Below are positions 1 through 5,523 of a DNA stretch of 8,229 nt, one piece after another; position 1 is the first letter of the stretch; every line of letters begins with the position of its first letter. The position numbers were made by a program, and so were the translations under genes. This DNA comes from Lachnospiraceae bacterium (GTDB lineage: Bacteria > Bacillota_A > Clostridia > Lachnospirales > Lachnospiraceae): the NCBI GenBank assembly GCA_016281675.1, contig JAEEJD010000111.1, forward strand, positions 1 through 8,229. The letters run 5' to 3'. The notes beneath the pieces were generated by a model. It was not told the DNA's origin, ran no database searches, and saw nothing but the letters and a program-made list of their open reading frames with translations.

Positions 1-1015
1 CAAGCTTCCTCTCCTTCAGATGGGATTTGACATGCTCGTCGACGATCTCGACAGGAACGATCGCGTATCGATAGTTACATACGCATCAGACTCACAGGTT
101 GTTATCTCCGGCGTACCCGGAAACGACCATTCCACGATCAAAAGAGCCATCAACAGCCTTTCGGCATCAGGTTCGACCAACGGCGGACAGGGAATCAAGA
201 CCGCATATAAGCTCGCGGAGAAATATTTCATAGAAGGCGGCAACAACCGCGTGATAATGGCAACGGACGGCGATCTCAATGTCGGAATAACATCCGAAGA
301 TGAACTTGAAGAGCTGATCTCACGGAAGAAGGAAAGCGGAGTATTCCTCTCCGTACTCGGCTTCGGAACAGGCAATTATAACGAAGCAACTCTCGAAACA
401 CTCGCTGACAAGGGTAACGGCAACTATTCATACATCGACTGCCTTGCAGAGGCTAAAAAGGTCCTAATTGACGAATTCAACTCAACACTCTTCACGGTAG
501 CCAAGGACGTCAAGTTCCAGATAGAGTTCAACCCTAAATACGTGTCAGAATACCGCCAGATAGGTTATGAGAACCGTCAGATGGCATCAAAGGATTTTAA
601 CGACGATACAAAGGACGGCGGCGAGATCGGAAGCGGACATGAAGTGACCGTTATGTACGAGATCAAGCTTAACGACAACGAGACAGACGACAAGGAAACT
701 CTCCGCTATCAGAAGGCCAACCTTTCGGAACTTGCACAGGACAGCGACGAATGGATGATGTTATCTCTTCGCTACAAAGAGCCCGATGAGGACGAGTCAA
801 AGCTCATGACTTTCCCCGTAAGCAAAGAATGCTACACGAGCCGCCCGAATTGTGATACACTTTTTGCAGCATATGTTGCCGAGTGCGGAATGATCTTAAA
901 CGAAAGCGAATATGTCGGCGACCTTGATATCAGGGACGTTAACAGACAGCTTTCAAAGCTCTCTCTCGACGACGAATACAAGGAGGAGTTCGCACAGCTC
1001 ATCAAGCAGCTGTAA
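1..1015 (+). CDS. YfbK-like von Willebrand factor A protein, 5' partial
   Basis: This gene is open to the left edge; the first full codon is at 2 and 337 residues are visible, so the true start and any signal or lipoprotein sequence lie outside. The visible part begins inside a VWA domain, in the stretch KLPLLQ..MLVDDL..NDRVSIVTYAS. The second metal-site (MIDAS) element is the Thr in GSTNGGQGI (fragment residues about 57-65), and the third is the Asp in ATDGD (87-91). The first element, DxSxS, would be upstream of the window. LGFGTGNYNEATLE and ADKGNGNYSYID follow, both typical of the YfbK family. From about residue 160 comes a DUF3520-type C-terminal domain with FNP..V..YRQIGYENR and GGEIGSGHEVTVMYEI. 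VWA domains usually bind protein partners through a metal ion; the exact role of this family is unknown. The ATG at 20 lies inside the domain and is not the start. A sigma factor gene follows after 12 bp, suggesting one operon and perhaps a shared signalling role, which is inference. Confidence 0.9.
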   Translation, partial: KLPLLQMGFDMLVDDLDRNDRVSIVTYASDSQVVISGVPGNDHSTIKRAINSLSASGSTNGGQGIKTAYKLAEKYFIEGGNNRVIMATDGDLNVGITSEDELEELISRKKESGVFLSVLGFGTGNYNEATLETLADKGNGNYSYIDCLAEAKKVLIDEFNSTLFTVAKDVKFQIEFNPKYVSEYRQIGYENRQMASKDFNDDTKDGGEIGSGHEVTVMYEIKLNDNETDDKETLRYQKANLSELAQDSDEWMMLSLRYKEPDEDESKLMTFPVSKECYTSRPNCDTLFAAYVAECGMILNESEYVGDLDIRDVNRQLSKLSLDDEYKEEFAQLIKQL

Positions 1016-1027
1016 TCACAGGACAGG

Positions 1028-1585
1028 ATGCAGGATTACGAGATCGTGGACCTTTACTGGGCCAGAAACGAGGATGCCATAACTCAGACAGGTATCAAAT
1101 ACGGGCGCTACTGCCGCAGGATCGCTATGAACATTGTGGCAAGCGAGGAGGATTCCGAGGAATGCGTTAACGATACATATATGTCGGCCTGGGATTCCAT
1201 GCCTGAAGAGCGCCCCGATCTCCTGGCCCCGTTCCTGGCCGCGATCACCCGTAATCATGCACTGGACCTTTACAGAAAAGCTCACTCCCAAAAGCGCGGC
1301 GGCGGACAGATAACCGTTGTTCTTGACGAACTGACTGAAGTCGCGGGAACGGAATCTACGGAAGATGCGGTCGACACCTCCATTCTTGCCGGACACATAA
1401 ACGGTTTTCTCGAAGGGCTCGACAAGGAGCAGCGCATAGTGTTCGTAAGGCGGTATTTCTACGTTGACTCCCTCGCGGACATCGCAAAACAGAGCCGGAT
1501 GTCGGAACCTGCGGTAAAATCACTTCTCTACAGACTCCGTCAGAGATTGAAGGAATTCCTCGAGAAGGAGGGATATGAACTGTGA
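1028..1585 (+). CDS. ECF-type RNA polymerase sigma factor (sigma-70 family)
   Basis: The 185-residue product has the two-domain layout of ECF sigma factors. Region 2 covers about residues 5-85, with the core-binding helix DSEECVNDTYMSAW (42-55) and the -10 recognition part ending in ITRNHALDLYRKA (73-85). A variable linker follows (86-125). Region 4 covers about 128-180, with the LDKEQRIVFVRRYFY start and a helix-turn-helix in SLADIAKQSRMSEPAVKSLL, which would read the -35 element. The start at ATG 1028 fits the usual opening of this group (MQDYEIVDLYWARNEDAI); the ribosome site is weak (AGGACAGG just upstream), so expression may depend on translation from the preceding VWA gene 12 bp away. 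Its stop overlaps the GTG start of the next gene, a membrane protein placed where an anti-sigma factor is expected. Target promoters cannot be read from this window. No close match to a named sigma factor is claimed. Confidence 0.9.
   Translation: MQDYEIVDLYWARNEDAITQTGIKYGRYCRRIAMNIVASEEDSEECVNDTYMSAWDSMPEERPDLLAPFLAAITRNHALDLYRKAHSQKRGGGQITVVLDELTEVAGTESTEDAVDTSILAGHINGFLEGLDKEQRIVFVRRYFYVDSLADIAKQSRMSEPAVKSLLYRLRQRLKEFLEKEGYEL
1565..1571 (+). promoter_or_regulatory. Strong ribosome binding site deciding a GTG start
   Basis: AAGGAGG lies inside the last codons of the sigma factor gene, 10 nt before the GTG at 1582. It is the reason for choosing that GTG. The nearby ATG at 1575 is in another frame. 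Confidence 0.75.
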
Positions 1586-2337
1586 ACGGACAGGATCTGT
1601 TTGAAGCCCTGTCAGGGCTTGATCCCAAATACATAGATGAAGCGGCATACGAACTTCGGGAAAGTGAAAAAGCGGTTGACATAACTTCCCCGCGTCGCCG
1701 TAACATACGTAAGTTCCTGTATGTGGCACTTCCGTCTGTAGCAGCAATACTCCTGATCGTTGCGGTTGCTCTTCCCGCGGTACTGAGTGTCTCAAAGAGC
1801 GAATCCGCATCTATGGCAGAGGCGCCCGCAGCGGCATCCGAGGCTGCTGCACCTGCCGAAGACGCGGCAATGGCCGACGAAGCTCCCGCAATGACTGAAG
1901 AAGCACCCGCAATGGCCGAAGAGGCAGAACCATCCGACGAGTCTCCTGCGCTTGATACGAACGCGATACAGACTTTCGGACCGGAAGATAACGCCGCCAA
2001 GACAGCGGAACACCCCGAAGAGGCGATGGCCGAGGCTGCCGAAGCAGAAACGACAACCGCATGGCAGATAGCTGATTCGGAATATAAGGACGGAAAACTG
2101 ACTCTGACTCTTTCCGGACAGGTGCCCGCAAATCTTCTCGAAATGGAATATTATCTTACAGCAGAGGATCAGACGTCAAAACGTGAAGATATCCTCGGTG
2201 CTCCTCTTTCCGATATAGCAAACGAGGAGTCCCTGAAGGACGACAAGCTTGTACTCGACCTGTCATCGCTTGAACTTCCCGAGGGAGCTTACGTTATAGA
2301 TATAGAAGGTACTTACACAAGATTTGAAGTAAAATAA
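1582..2337 (+). CDS. Single-pass membrane protein, putative anti-sigma factor
   Basis: The 251-residue product begins with MNGQDLFEALSGLDPKYIDEAAYEL, an N-terminal pattern I associate with membrane partners of Clostridia ECF sigma factors. Residues 1-43 would be cytoplasmic and end in a basic patch (RRRNIRK). One membrane helix covers about 44-70. Next comes an Ala/Glu/Pro-rich low-complexity linker (about 76-158) holding three tandem 7-residue units of the AMxxEAP kind. A compact outside domain follows (about 160-251), rich in beta-type segments such as KLTLTLSG and KLVLDLSSLELPEGAYVIDIEG. The GTG start overlaps the sigma factor stop (GTGA), which indicates translational coupling. Position, topology and coupling suggest that the N-terminal segment holds the sigma factor and the outside domain senses an envelope signal. 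No zinc-type anti-sigma motif (HxxxCxxC) is present, so this role is inferred. The gene ends 3 bp from the convergent mnmA stop. Confidence 0.75.
   Translation: MNGQDLFEALSGLDPKYIDEAAYELRESEKAVDITSPRRRNIRKFLYVALPSVAAILLIVAVALPAVLSVSKSESASMAEAPAAASEAAAPAEDAAMADEAPAMTEEAPAMAEEAEPSDESPALDTNAIQTFGPEDNAAKTAEHPEEAMAEAAEAETTTAWQIADSEYKDGKLTLTLSGQVPANLLEMEYYLTAEDQTSKREDILGAPLSDIANEESLKDDKLVLDLSSLELPEGAYVIDIEGTYTRFEVK
1867..1929 (+). repeat. Three tandem 21-bp coding units
   Basis: Units at 1867-1887, 1888-1908 and 1909-1929 encode AMADEAP, AMTEEAP and AMAEEAE (residues 96-116 of the membrane protein). They are degenerate at the DNA level and in frame. They lie in the linker between the membrane helix and the outside domain, so copy-number change would alter linker length without breaking the frame. 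Confidence 0.75.
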
Positions 2338-2340
2338 CGA

Positions 2341-3405
2341 TCAGCAGATGATTCCTCCGCCGATCACTATATCATCATCATAAAATACAGCAACCTGACC
2401 TTTGGTCACGGCACGCTGGGGCTCGTCAAACACAAGGCGGGCCCTTTCGTTTTCAAGAAATTCCACGAACGCATCCTGCTCTTTGTGGCGGTATCTGATC
2501 TTCGCCCTGCAGCGCACTTTATCGCCCGTATGATAAGGAACGATACGGTTGACTTCCGAAACGTTCACAACGGTTGAGAACAGTTCTTCATTGTCCCCGA
2601 GTATGACTTCATTTGTATCGGGCCTTATATCAAGCACGTAAAGAGGTCTGTCCGATGAGATCCCGAGCCCTTTTCTCTGACCTATCGTACATCCTATTAT
2701 CCCGTTGTGATGCCCGAGAACGTTTCCTTTTGTATCTTTGATATCACCCGGCGGGTATGATTTTCGCGTAAAGCGCTTTATCGCGCTGACATAGTCGCCG
2801 TCGGGGGCAAAGCAGATGTCCTGACTGTCCGGCTTGTCGGCATTTTTAAAGCCGAGCTTTGCCGCAACGGCCCTTGTCACGTCCTTGTGCATTCCCCCGA
2901 GCGGAAAAGCCGTGTGTGCGAGCTGATCCTGCGTCAGCATATAGAGAAAATAGCTCTGATCCTTGGCCGGATCCGCGGCTTTTTTGAGTATATATCCGTC
3001 CGATGTATCCTCGATCACGGCATAGTGGCCGGTCGCGACACAGTCGCATCCGAGGATATCGGCCCGCTCGCGAAGTTTTTCAAACTTCAGATATCTGTTG
3101 CAGTCCATGCACGGATTGGGCGTTATGCCACACTCGTAGCATGAAGCGAACTTCCCGATCACTTTTTCCCGGAAAAGATCCGTGAAATTGAACACATAAA
3201 AAGGCATGCCGAGCCTGTTCGCCACGCCTCTGGCATCATATGCGTCATCGGCCGTGCAACACGTTTTCTTCGACGTCTCCCCCGTATCTTCGGACGAGTA
3301 CAGCTTCATCGTGCAGCCGATGCATTCATATCCTTTTTCTTTCATCAGATAAGCGGCGACGCTTGAATCGACGCCGCCGCTCATTGCGATAAGTGCTTTG
3401 CTCAT
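2341..3405 (-). CDS. mnmA: tRNA-specific 2-thiouridylase MnmA (TrmU)
   Basis: MnmA activates U34 of Lys, Glu and Gln tRNAs with ATP and replaces the C2 oxygen with sulfur, giving the s2U34 needed for accurate decoding. The 354-residue product has the full family layout: the ATP PP-loop SGGVDSS (residues 9-15), the sulfur-carrying Cys102 in NPCMDCNR (97-104), ATGHYA (124-129), KDQSYFLY (148-155), and the second catalytic Cys198 in DSQDICFAP. A C-terminal part with GCTIGQRKGLG (238-248) and a beta-barrel tail follows. Length is near the family norm, so the gene looks intact. It has 14 cysteines, including CIGC (28-31), CYEC (89-92) and CMDC (99-102). The start is ATG 3405, which overlaps the hflC stop as ATGA and has only a weak GGAAGA ribosome site, so translation is probably coupled to hflC. 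It is the last gene of the hflK-hflC-mnmA operon. Confidence 0.96.
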   Translation of the reverse strand: MSKALIAMSGGVDSSVAAYLMKEKGYECIGCTMKLYSSEDTGETSKKTCCTADDAYDARGVANRLGMPFYVFNFTDLFREKVIGKFASCYECGITPNPCMDCNRYLKFEKLRERADILGCDCVATGHYAVIEDTSDGYILKKAADPAKDQSYFLYMLTQDQLAHTAFPLGGMHKDVTRAVAAKLGFKNADKPDSQDICFAPDGDYVSAIKRFTRKSYPPGDIKDTKGNVLGHHNGIIGCTIGQRKGLGISSDRPLYVLDIRPDTNEVILGDNEELFSTVVNVSEVNRIVPYHTGDKVRCRAKIRYRHKEQDAFVEFLENERARLVFDEPQRAVTKGQVAVFYDDDIVIGGGIIC

Positions 3406-4268
3406 TCTCTTCCGTAAAGTATCGAAGCCAGTTCCGAATCCTTGTCAAGGATCAGGGTGTTGTTATTGTTGTCCCCGAGTGAAGCCTTTATGGCATCGAG
3501 GCTTCTTAGGTAATTGTAGAATTCCGATTTTTCTTCGTTGTTGTAGGCATCCGACAGAATCTTCATGTATTCGGACTCACCCTCGGCAAGAAGCGTTTCG
3601 GCCTTTTTGTTCGCATCGGCGATCGTGATCTTGACGTTCTTGTCGGTCTCGTTTCTGATCTTCTGCGCTTCGGCCTCACCTTTTGCCTTGTAGCCGGCCG
3701 CGATGTTTCCGCGCTCCGAGATCATACGTTCATAGACCGCTTCCTTGTTGTCGTCGGGAAGATCGAGCGCCTTGATCTCGGCCGTCAGTATCTCGATACC
3801 GTAACCAGCCATATCCGTGTTGGACTCGGCCGTGATAAGGTTTGTCAGCTCTATTCCTCTTGCGGCGATGACTTCGTCCTGGGTCATCGATGAGATAGTG
3901 TTCTTGGTCGCATTGTAAACGGCCGCATCTATTCTCTCTTCCGCCCTTGCGGACACGCCGCCGAGCGTCTGGTAATACTTCATGACATCCTTGACCGTCC
4001 ATATAACGTAATCGTCGGCTATCATTGACTTCTTGTCCCTTGTGATGACATCACTCTGCGGAATATCGTATATCCTGTTTCCGTCGTAGATGGCGATCGT
4101 GCTCTGAACGAACGGTGTCTTTAGATGAAGCCCGGGTTCGTTCTGAATGGCAACAACTCGTCCGAACTGCTGTATCAGTACGACATCCTTGTAATTTACC
4201 GTGTACAGCGATGAGGAAAATACAACGATCGCTGCGATCACTATGATCCAGATAAGTGCTTTCTTCAT
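3402..4268 (-). CDS. hflC: HflC-like SPFH/band-7 membrane protein
   Basis: The 288-residue product has an N-terminal membrane helix (about 4-22), then an SPFH/band-7 domain (about 23-185) opening with VNYKDVVLIQQFGRVV and NEPGLHLKTPFV. A charged coiled-coil helix follows (about 178-245) with the HflC-type stretch YERMISERGNIAAGYKAKGEAEAQ. In E. coli HflC pairs with HflK to build a membrane cage around FtsH and modulate its proteolysis; the same role here is inferred from the pair. It is shorter than E. coli HflC (about 334 residues). The start is ATG 4268, which gives the membrane helix at once and has a strong AGGAGG site 9 nt upstream. The reading frame stays open to 4355, but that would add 29 basic residues and run into hflK. 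It starts 4 bp after the hflK stop, and its own stop overlaps the mnmA start. Confidence 0.9.
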   Translation of the reverse strand: MKKALIWIIVIAAIVVFSSSLYTVNYKDVVLIQQFGRVVAIQNEPGLHLKTPFVQSTIAIYDGNRIYDIPQSDVITRDKKSMIADDYVIWTVKDVMKYYQTLGGVSARAEERIDAAVYNATKNTISSMTQDEVIAARGIELTNLITAESNTDMAGYGIEILTAEIKALDLPDDNKEAVYERMISERGNIAAGYKAKGEAEAQKIRNETDKNVKITIADANKKAETLLAEGESEYMKILSDAYNNEEKSEFYNYLRSLDAIKASLGDNNNNTLILDKDSELASILYGRE

Positions 4269-4272
4269 GATC

Positions 4273-5307
4273 TTATTCCTCCTCCTGTACGTTTTCGGCT
4301 TCTTCGGCTGCCGGTGCCGGTGTAACAATTTCTTCTGTCTTGTTGAAACTGTCAAGAGGCATGAGAGTCTGCGTGCCTCCGTCCGATATTATGACCTTGA
4401 GCGACGGAAGAAGTTCCTCCATCGTCTCGTAGAACATCCTCTTCTTCGTTATGTAAGGATACTGTTTGTACTGCTCGTACATCTCGTTGAACCTTACGAC
4501 CTGTCCTTCGGCCTCCGCTATTCTTGATGCCTTGTCACCTTCTGCAGACTGGATGATCTTATCGGCATTCGCCTCGGCTCTCGGAAGCTGCTCGTTCTGA
4601 TAAGCGAGCGCATTGTTCTTGGCCGTGTCGGCACCCTGTTTTGCGGTCTCGACCGCTTTAAACGCCTGCTTGATCTCGTTCGTGGGAGGCTCCGAGTCCT
4701 GAACCGTGATGTTCACGACAGCAAGACCTATGTCATGCTCGTTGAGCTCTCTTGTCATATCTTCCTTGACGATCGACTGGATCTGTCCCTTTGCGGTCGT
4801 CATAGCTTCGTCAACCGTGAAATCGGCAACTACAGCTCTGATGCTCGAGAGTGCTATGTTTTTGAGTATCTCCTCCGGATTATCCGACGCATAAAGGTAT
4901 GCGACCGGATCGGACACGCGGTACTCAAGGTAAAAATCGATATCCAGCAGGTTAAAATCCGACGTGATCATTATGCCGTTCGTCTCATCGGTAATGTTCT
5001 GTCCGTTATTGTCTATCGAATAACCTACACCCGTTCCGTGAGTAGTGATATCGACATAGTGAACCTTCTGGATGAGCGGAATCTTAAAATACAGTCCCGC
5101 CGTATCGGTCCTGACCACCTGACCGAACATCGTGACAACGGCATTCTCCTGCTCGGAAACGTTATAGAATCCGCCGCTTATCACAACGATCGCGATTATC
5201 ACGATCACTATTATCTTCAGTGCCTTGAAGATCTGTGAAGGATTCTTTGCCTCCTCCACTACATCGCTCTTCTTATTGAAAAGATCGCGAAAAAAAGAAT
5301 TCTTCAT
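4273..5307 (-). CDS. hflK: HflK-like SPFH/band-7 membrane protein
   Basis: The 344-residue product has a short cytoplasmic head (1-29), one membrane helix (about 30-48), an SPFH domain (about 49-205) and a long helical region (about 206-300). HflK marks include FTVDEAMTTAKGQIQ (163-177), the VQDSEPPTNEIKQAF junction (202-216), AYQNEQLPRAEANADKII (235-252), EAEGQVVRFNEMYEQYK (265-281) and KRMFYETMEELL (289-300). The tail is acidic (PAPAAEEAENVQEEE). E. coli HflK is about 419 residues with a Gly-rich head that is missing here. In E. coli, HflK and HflC alternate in a ring that encloses FtsH hexamers and limits their access to membrane substrates; that function is carried over here by family and gene pairing. 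The start ATG 5307 has AAAGGAG 8 nt upstream. It is the first gene of the hflK-hflC-mnmA operon, behind a likely promoter at 5347-5355. Confidence 0.92.
   Translation of the reverse strand: MKNSFFRDLFNKKSDVVEEAKNPSQIFKALKIIVIVIIAIVVISGGFYNVSEQENAVVTMFGQVVRTDTAGLYFKIPLIQKVHYVDITTHGTGVGYSIDNNGQNITDETNGIMITSDFNLLDIDFYLEYRVSDPVAYLYASDNPEEILKNIALSSIRAVVADFTVDEAMTTAKGQIQSIVKEDMTRELNEHDIGLAVVNITVQDSEPPTNEIKQAFKAVETAKQGADTAKNNALAYQNEQLPRAEANADKIIQSAEGDKASRIAEAEGQVVRFNEMYEQYKQYPYITKKRMFYETMEELLPSLKVIISDGGTQTLMPLDSFNKTEEIVTPAPAAEEAENVQEEE
4278..4283 (-). promoter_or_regulatory. Ribosome binding site of hflC
   Basis: On the minus strand AGGAGG, inside a longer AGGAGGAGGAA run, lies 9 nt before ATG 4268. 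It overlaps the final Glu codons and the stop of hflK and sets the hflC start at 4268 over the longer frame. Confidence 0.8.
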
Positions 5308-5315
5308 GATTACTG

Positions 5316-5322
5316 CTCCTTT
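5316..5322 (-). promoter_or_regulatory. Ribosome binding site of hflK
   Basis: AAAGGAG on the minus strand lies 8 nt before ATG 5307, and confirms that start. Confidence 0.75.
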
Positions 5323-5346
5323 TCGTTCCTAACAAAATCGCTCTTT

Positions 5347-5355
5347 ATGATACCA
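5347..5355 (-). promoter_or_regulatory. Likely extended -10 promoter for hflK operon
   Basis: Read on the minus strand, TGGTATCAT is a TGn extended -10 with a TATCAT hexamer (one mismatch from TATAAT). It would give a leader of roughly 30-35 nt before hflK. The -35 position (about 5370-5380) is only TTTAAT-like and falls inside the loop and right side of the 5361-5392 hairpin. Prediction by eye only. Confidence 0.45.
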
Positions 5356-5360
5356 TAAAT

Positions 5361-5392
5361 CGGGGACGGATTAAACTTTAATTCCGTCCCCG
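5361..5392 (-). terminator. GC-rich hairpin, possible weak terminator
   Basis: CGGGGACGGA (5361-5370) pairs perfectly with TCCGTCCCCG (5383-5392), and the AT-rich loop can pair for about 4 more bases with one bulge. In the minus direction it is followed by ATTTATGG rather than a clean T-run, so intrinsic termination of the ABC operon would be weak. It stands 130 bp after the permease stop and just upstream of the hflK promoter. In the plus direction there is no T-run at all. Confidence 0.5.
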
Positions 5393-5403
5393 AGAAGCGA
5401 GAT

Positions 5404-5439
5404 TATCATAAACGAAATAATACTATTTCGTTTACGATA
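5404..5439. repeat. AT-rich inverted repeat (hairpin)
   Basis: TAAACGAAATA (5409-5419) and TATTTCGTTTA (5424-5434) are perfect 11-bp arms around a 4-nt loop. After one A/C mismatch, 5404-5407 and 5436-5439 pair too, for a stem of about 15 bp plus the mismatch. It is symmetric and strand cannot be assigned; an operator-like palindrome or an RNA hairpin are both possible. Confidence 0.7.
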
Positions 5440-5452
5440 GATTTGATGCACA

Positions 5453-5492
5453 CGATTGCGATAGGAAGGGCATCTTCGATGCCTCGCAATCG
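5453..5492. repeat. Two-tier nested hairpin
   Basis: An outer 9-bp stem pairs CGATTGCGA (5453-5461) with TCGCAATCG (5484-5492). Inside it, after a one-sided 7-nt bulge (5462-5468), GGCATC (5469-5474) pairs with GATGCC (5478-5483) around a 3-nt loop. The two stems stack directly on the 3' side. Such layered pairing is unlikely by chance and looks like structured RNA or a mobile palindromic element. Confidence 0.65.
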
Positions 5493-5498
5493 GCGCAC

Positions 5499-5523
5499 AG
5501 CGAACGAACTGAATTCGTTCGCT
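5499..5523. repeat. Hairpin touching the permease stop codon
   Basis: AGCGAACGAA (5499-5508) and TTCGTTCGCT (5514-5523) are perfect 10-bp arms with a 5-nt loop. Two bases of the permease stop (TAG at 5524-5522, minus strand) lie in the stem. On the minus strand it is the first of four hairpins after the gene, and may protect the mRNA 3' end; no T-run follows. Confidence 0.65.

Noticed and set aside
1016..1027. Separate promoter for the sigma factor gene
   Set aside because: The 12-bp gap is too short, and I saw no convincing -35/-10 pair in the end of the VWA gene.
1356..2000. Long minus-strand frame (214 codons) across the sigma and membrane protein genes
   Set aside because: Its Ala/Ser-rich product mirrors the GC-rich repeats of the plus-strand membrane protein gene, with no family-like motif; the plus-strand genes are well supported.
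4269..4355. 29-codon upstream extension of hflC
   Set aside because: It overlaps hflK in another frame, adds a basic, non-family sequence, and the strong AGGAGG site points to ATG 4268.
5361..5523. CRISPR array or tandem repeat
   Set aside because: The four hairpins do not share a common repeat sequence or regular spacing.
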